From the NCBI RefSeq assembly GCF_047425865.1, contig NZ_CP179735.1: 64,000 nucleotides of DNA, one strand, 5' to 3'. Below the pieces are notes generated by a model. The model did no database searches and was not told the origin of the DNA. It saw only the letters and a program-made list of their open reading frames with translations. Shown here piece after piece: positions 61,482 through 64,000 of this stretch. A program made the position numbers and the translations under genes. Each line of letters opens with the position of its first letter. Within the stretch, counting starts at the first letter, position 1. This stretch comes from Macrococcoides equi (GTDB lineage Bacteria > Bacillota > Bacilli > Staphylococcales > Staphylococcaceae).

Positions 61482-62226
61482 GACGATGATATTTCATTAA
61501 GGAAATCTTCGGCGTCTCTCTAGAATCTTCAATTTTACGTATATTCGTATTATTTTTTTCTTGAATATAATGGACATAGCAATTGATCATTCCACTTTGA
61601 TTCTTGCTCTTCTTACTTAACCATTCCTGTATTTCTGCCTGATCCAGGATGATGTATTCAATCCCTTTGTCGTTATCTGTAACGTATTCTGATTCGGCAT
61701 CAACTTTTACCATCATTGCATAGTAGTCGTGATCACTAAATATCTGTTCATCACCTTTATGCCATGCAGCAACACGTTTTTTAATAATTAGTTCTGTGTC
61801 TTTTAAGAATTCATAGTCTCTTGATGTACTGACATAGATTGTGAAGTATCTTTCACCTAACTGGCATGTTAACACATTATACTTTAGATTGATAAATTCA
61901 ATCCCTGGATTTGATTGACTCAATTCCTGTTTCAGAAATTCAACCATTTCCATACGTTTAAAGCTACGTGGTTTTGTCGACTCTGTTTTTTTATGTTGTA
62001 TATCATTACGTCCATAGTTGAGTGGTACTTGAGAGGTCATGATTTTCTGATATACATCTAGTATTGATTGTTTATCCTGACCAGTAATATACTCTACTGA
62101 ATCAAGTGCATAATTTGTATAAATTAGCGTTCTTAAAATTAACTGGTCTTTATCATTTAATTTTAATTCCGGATATTTTTTATTAATATCATTTAAAGCT
62201 AAATACATATCAATCGTATTCAACAT
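61459..62226 (-). CDS. Uncharacterised protein, first gene of a coupled pair
   Basis: This 255-aa cytoplasmic protein has a helical N-terminus (MLNTIDMYLALNDINKKYPELKL) and a central beta-rich part (GIEFINLKYNVLTCQLGERYFTIYVSTSRDYEF). It ends in a His/Arg-rich tail (MKYHRRGYQISE). The middle block could be a nuclease-like or DUF-type core, but I recognise none. The RBS GGGGAGG precedes the ATG. Its 3' end overlaps the next gene by 23 bases, so the two products are likely made together. Confidence 0.65.
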   Translation of the reverse strand: MLNTIDMYLALNDINKKYPELKLNDKDQLILRTLIYTNYALDSVEYITGQDKQSILDVYQKIMTSQVPLNYGRNDIQHKKTESTKPRSFKRMEMVEFLKQELSQSNPGIEFINLKYNVLTCQLGERYFTIYVSTSRDYEFLKDTELIIKKRVAAWHKGDEQIFSDHDYYAMMVKVDAESEYVTDNDKGIEYIILDQAEIQEWLSKKSKNQSGMINCYVHYIQEKNNTNIRKIEDSRETPKISLMKYHRRGYQISE

Positions 62227-62438
62227 TTATAACCTCCCCAATTAATTTTTATATTTTAAGTATACACCTTATTATATTGAAGTATTGTAATATTGTTGTA
62301 ATTTTGTAACTTGTAAAAATAACATTAAAATAACAACTTAATAATAAAACTAACTTAGAATAATACTTTTTTAGAATTTAGTAATGAATAACAACATTTT
62401 TTAACAGATAACACAAACTAATCAATATTTAGCAAAAT

Positions 62439-62476
62439 AATAACCACCATTAAATAAAGATTTATCGGTGGTTATT
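62439..62476 (-). terminator. Hairpin terminator
   Basis: AATAACCACC/GGTGGTTATT with a leftward ATTTTG tail, after the group C gene at 62489. Confidence 0.7.
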
Positions 62477-62488
62477 ATCATATTATAT

Positions 62489-63034
62489 TTATTCGGCAAA
62501 TTTTTTCAGTATTTCTTTAATATCATCTGGATGTAGTTGTGCCACATATGTCAAGCTACCATTAATATCGAATGATAATAATGTATTCCCTTGAATATAG
62601 TTAATTGTACCTGCCTGCGGATAATATAAATCTCCTTCTCCCCAGTATTTACTCATATCACCTACTGTGAAGAATTGAGGGATTCCTGAGAAACTAATTG
62701 AGCGTAGACGATATTGATCAAGCTTTTGTCCACGTTTCCCTGTAAAGTAAAGTATCGTGTTATCCCCACGCTCTGTCAGATAATGATACTCAAAGTCATA
62801 ACGCTGATAGACCGATGTTACTTTAAATGACGCTTTGACCCATTTCTGTTTGACATAACTATATGTATTACCTACCTTAATGCCGTTTATTTTATGTGTT
62901 CCTTTTTTCATCGCTTGAATTGTCGTTTTGTGTTTTAAATTTGGTACTGCCGGTTTTTTAAGCGCTGCACTCGCATCAAAAGACACCGTAAAGAATAGTA
63001 ATAATCCAAGACAACATGCTATTATTTTTTTCAT
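62489..63034 (-). CDS. Secreted group C protein, single module
   Basis: This 181-aa exported protein has a signal peptide about 1-23 (ending DASA). The mature part begins ALKKPAVPNLKHKTTIQAMKKGTHKINGIKVGNTYSYVKQKWVKAS, where the WVKA replaces the usual WGKP. It continues with YRLRSISFSGIPQFFTVGDMSKYWGEGDLYY, and its end SFDINGSLTYVAQLHPDD differs from the KVGxKWY end of the other single-module proteins. Two Cys lie in the signal peptide (IIACCLG), but there is no good lipobox spacing. RBS GGGGTGAG. Confidence 0.75.
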   Translation of the reverse strand: MKKIIACCLGLLLFFTVSFDASAALKKPAVPNLKHKTTIQAMKKGTHKINGIKVGNTYSYVKQKWVKASFKVTSVYQRYDFEYHYLTERGDNTILYFTGKRGQKLDQYRLRSISFSGIPQFFTVGDMSKYWGEGDLYYPQAGTINYIQGNTLLSFDINGSLTYVAQLHPDDIKEILKKFAE

Positions 63035-63111
63035 GCTCTCACCCCTTTATGAGTTCCATTATATAACAAACATACGTAATTGAGTAAATATATTATGAAT
63101 TTATAAAAAAA

Positions 63112-63136
63112 ATCCTATGTACAAAGTACATAGGAT
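63112..63136 (-). terminator. Hairpin terminator downstream of the IS1182-type transposase
   Basis: The perfect 11-bp arms ATCCTATGTAC/GTACATAGGAT are followed leftward by TTTTTTTT. Confidence 0.8.
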
Positions 63137-63146
63137 GCAGATTGAA

Positions 63147-63178
63147 GACAAACTCACTTTTGGAATTGTGAGTTTGTC
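63147..63178 (+). terminator. Hairpin near the probable IS end
   Basis: The perfect 11-bp arms GACAAACTCAC/GTGAGTTTGTC are followed rightward by TTTTTTC. No rightward gene ends here, so it may insulate the element from outside transcription or lie in its terminal region. Confidence 0.6.
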
Positions 63179-63230
63179 TTTTTTCTTCGAAAAAGATTGT
63201 TATTTTAAAGAAATTAGCAAAATATCTAGA

Positions 63231-64000
63231 CTATCCTGCTAGATAATTTGCTAATTTCTTTAAATTCATGCATGCGAAAATAAGCGTGGTCTCCATGGTG
63301 ACTTTATTAATTCCTTTGTACTTAGTCCAACGTAAACCATGCTGCTCTTTAGCATCAGCAAAACGTCTTTCTATTGTTTGACTACGTAACTTATATACAG
63401 CTTTTATAGTATCAATAAATCTCAAGTCATCAACAATATCAAGATATTTTTGCCATATATGTCTTGTGACGATTTTTTTCTGTTCTTTACTCTTAGTACA
63501 TTTATTAAGTAAAGGACAATCCATACATTTATTTGGATTAGAAATATATAAACGGTAACCATCGCTGTCTGTCCTCTGATATTTCAACATTTGATTATTA
63601 GGGCAAATATAGCAATCATAGTACTCGTCATATATAAATTCGTTTTTATTCATTAAGTCCTTCGGACCAATTGGTCGCTTATACGGCATAGCGGGTAGTA
63701 TTTCTTTATCTAATAAATACTTTGCATTATGAGGTGTTTTATATCCAGAATCCACAGCAACATATCTCGGTAGTAATTTTTACTTTCAAGCCTGTCAACC
63801 ATAGGCACTAACTGTGTACTATCATGAATATTACCAGGAGTTAAATGAAAATCGACGATATAACCATACTTATCACAGCATGTATGTGCACTATAAGCAA
63901 ATTGTTTTTCTCTTTCACTTTTAACATAGTAACCAGCATCCGGATCATTATTACTTATTTTTATTACTTTAAGATTCTCCTCCTTTCTTGAAGCTAGAGG
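63231..64000 (-). pseudogene. IS1182-type transposase, frameshifted and cut by the window edge
   Basis: The minus strand from 64000 encodes NNDPDAGYYVKSEREKQFAYSAH, then TPGNIHDSTQLVPMVDRLESK. The frame then changes, and from about 63776 it continues VAVDSGYKTPHNAKYLL, a Cys-rich block (YYDCYICPNNQ, NPNKCMDCPLLNKC) and the C-terminus (ERRFADAKEQHGLRWTKYKG). Inserting one A in the five-base run at 63777-63781 restores a continuous protein, so a single deletion broke it, unless it is a sequencing error. The DDE residues in DPDAG, VDSGY and ERRFADAKE are visible. The N-terminus is beyond the window. Confidence 0.85.

Noticed and set aside
63112..63178. Integron-type attC site or phage attachment site
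   Set aside because: The two hairpins are unrelated to each other, each has a T run as terminators do, and no integrase gene is present.

Overview
The window looks like chromosome of a low-GC Gram-positive coccus of the Staphylococcaceae, most likely Macrococcus or a close relative. This rests on the AT-rich sequence, strong AGGAGG-type ribosome binding sites, secreted proteins resembling the staphylococcal antigen IsaB, YdaT-like stress proteins, an AbgT/M20 operon and an IS1182-type transposase. The genus is inferred from gene content, not tested. No tRNA, rRNA or CRISPR array was seen.

The dominant theme is a dispersed expansion of small exported proteins, nearly all monocistronic, most with an adjacent hairpin terminator. 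I sort them into four groups. Group A (about 331-343 aa; an SH3-like N-terminus and a C-terminal DILSDQF/YGxP module): 3354, 11566, 12758, 25771, 47300. Group B (about 209-224 aa; YGKP...VDxYKNIxFFY): 14928, 18052, 29058, 40515, 44080, 57834, plus a fragment at 3051. Group C (KxGxYxYxGxKLG...WGKP; one module at 44857, 58802, 62489; two modules at 48442, 49628). Group D (IsaB-like): 17392, 45475. Two lipoproteins (6946, 18812) carry the same kind of module. All may be divergent forms of one IsaB-like fold. Other surface genes are G5-domain proteins (20476 intact; 41977-43323 broken by one nonsense codon), a LysM/amidase (2142), and several lipoproteins, one of which (8157-8715) is switched off by a 10-bp tandem repeat in its coding sequence.

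Between about 30.2 and 40.3 kb lies an accessory block. A rightward operon encodes a WYL regulator, a small HTH protein, an ImmA/IrrE peptidase and a PIN-domain protein. It converges, with a gap of 3 bases, on a leftward overlapping operon of two dynamin-like GTPases and a tail-anchored coiled-coil protein, reminiscent of Leo/Eleos-type antiphage systems. Next to it a truncated PD-(D/E)XK nuclease gene is joined directly to the second half of a FUSC-type transporter gene, which marks a deletion or recombination junction.

The rest is housekeeping or accessory: a RecQ-phosphoribosyltransferase fusion (56), a Fic protein with palindromes upstream (4710), DUF418 and DUF805 membrane proteins, AbgT plus M20 peptidase (22891-25573), an HhH-GPD glycosylase (46131), a stand-alone Z1 ATPase (52864), a CPBP protease (55729), glycerate kinase (56641), an uncharacterised gene pair (60576-62226) beside a six-copy 61-bp tandem repeat, and a frameshifted IS1182-type transposase running off the right edge.
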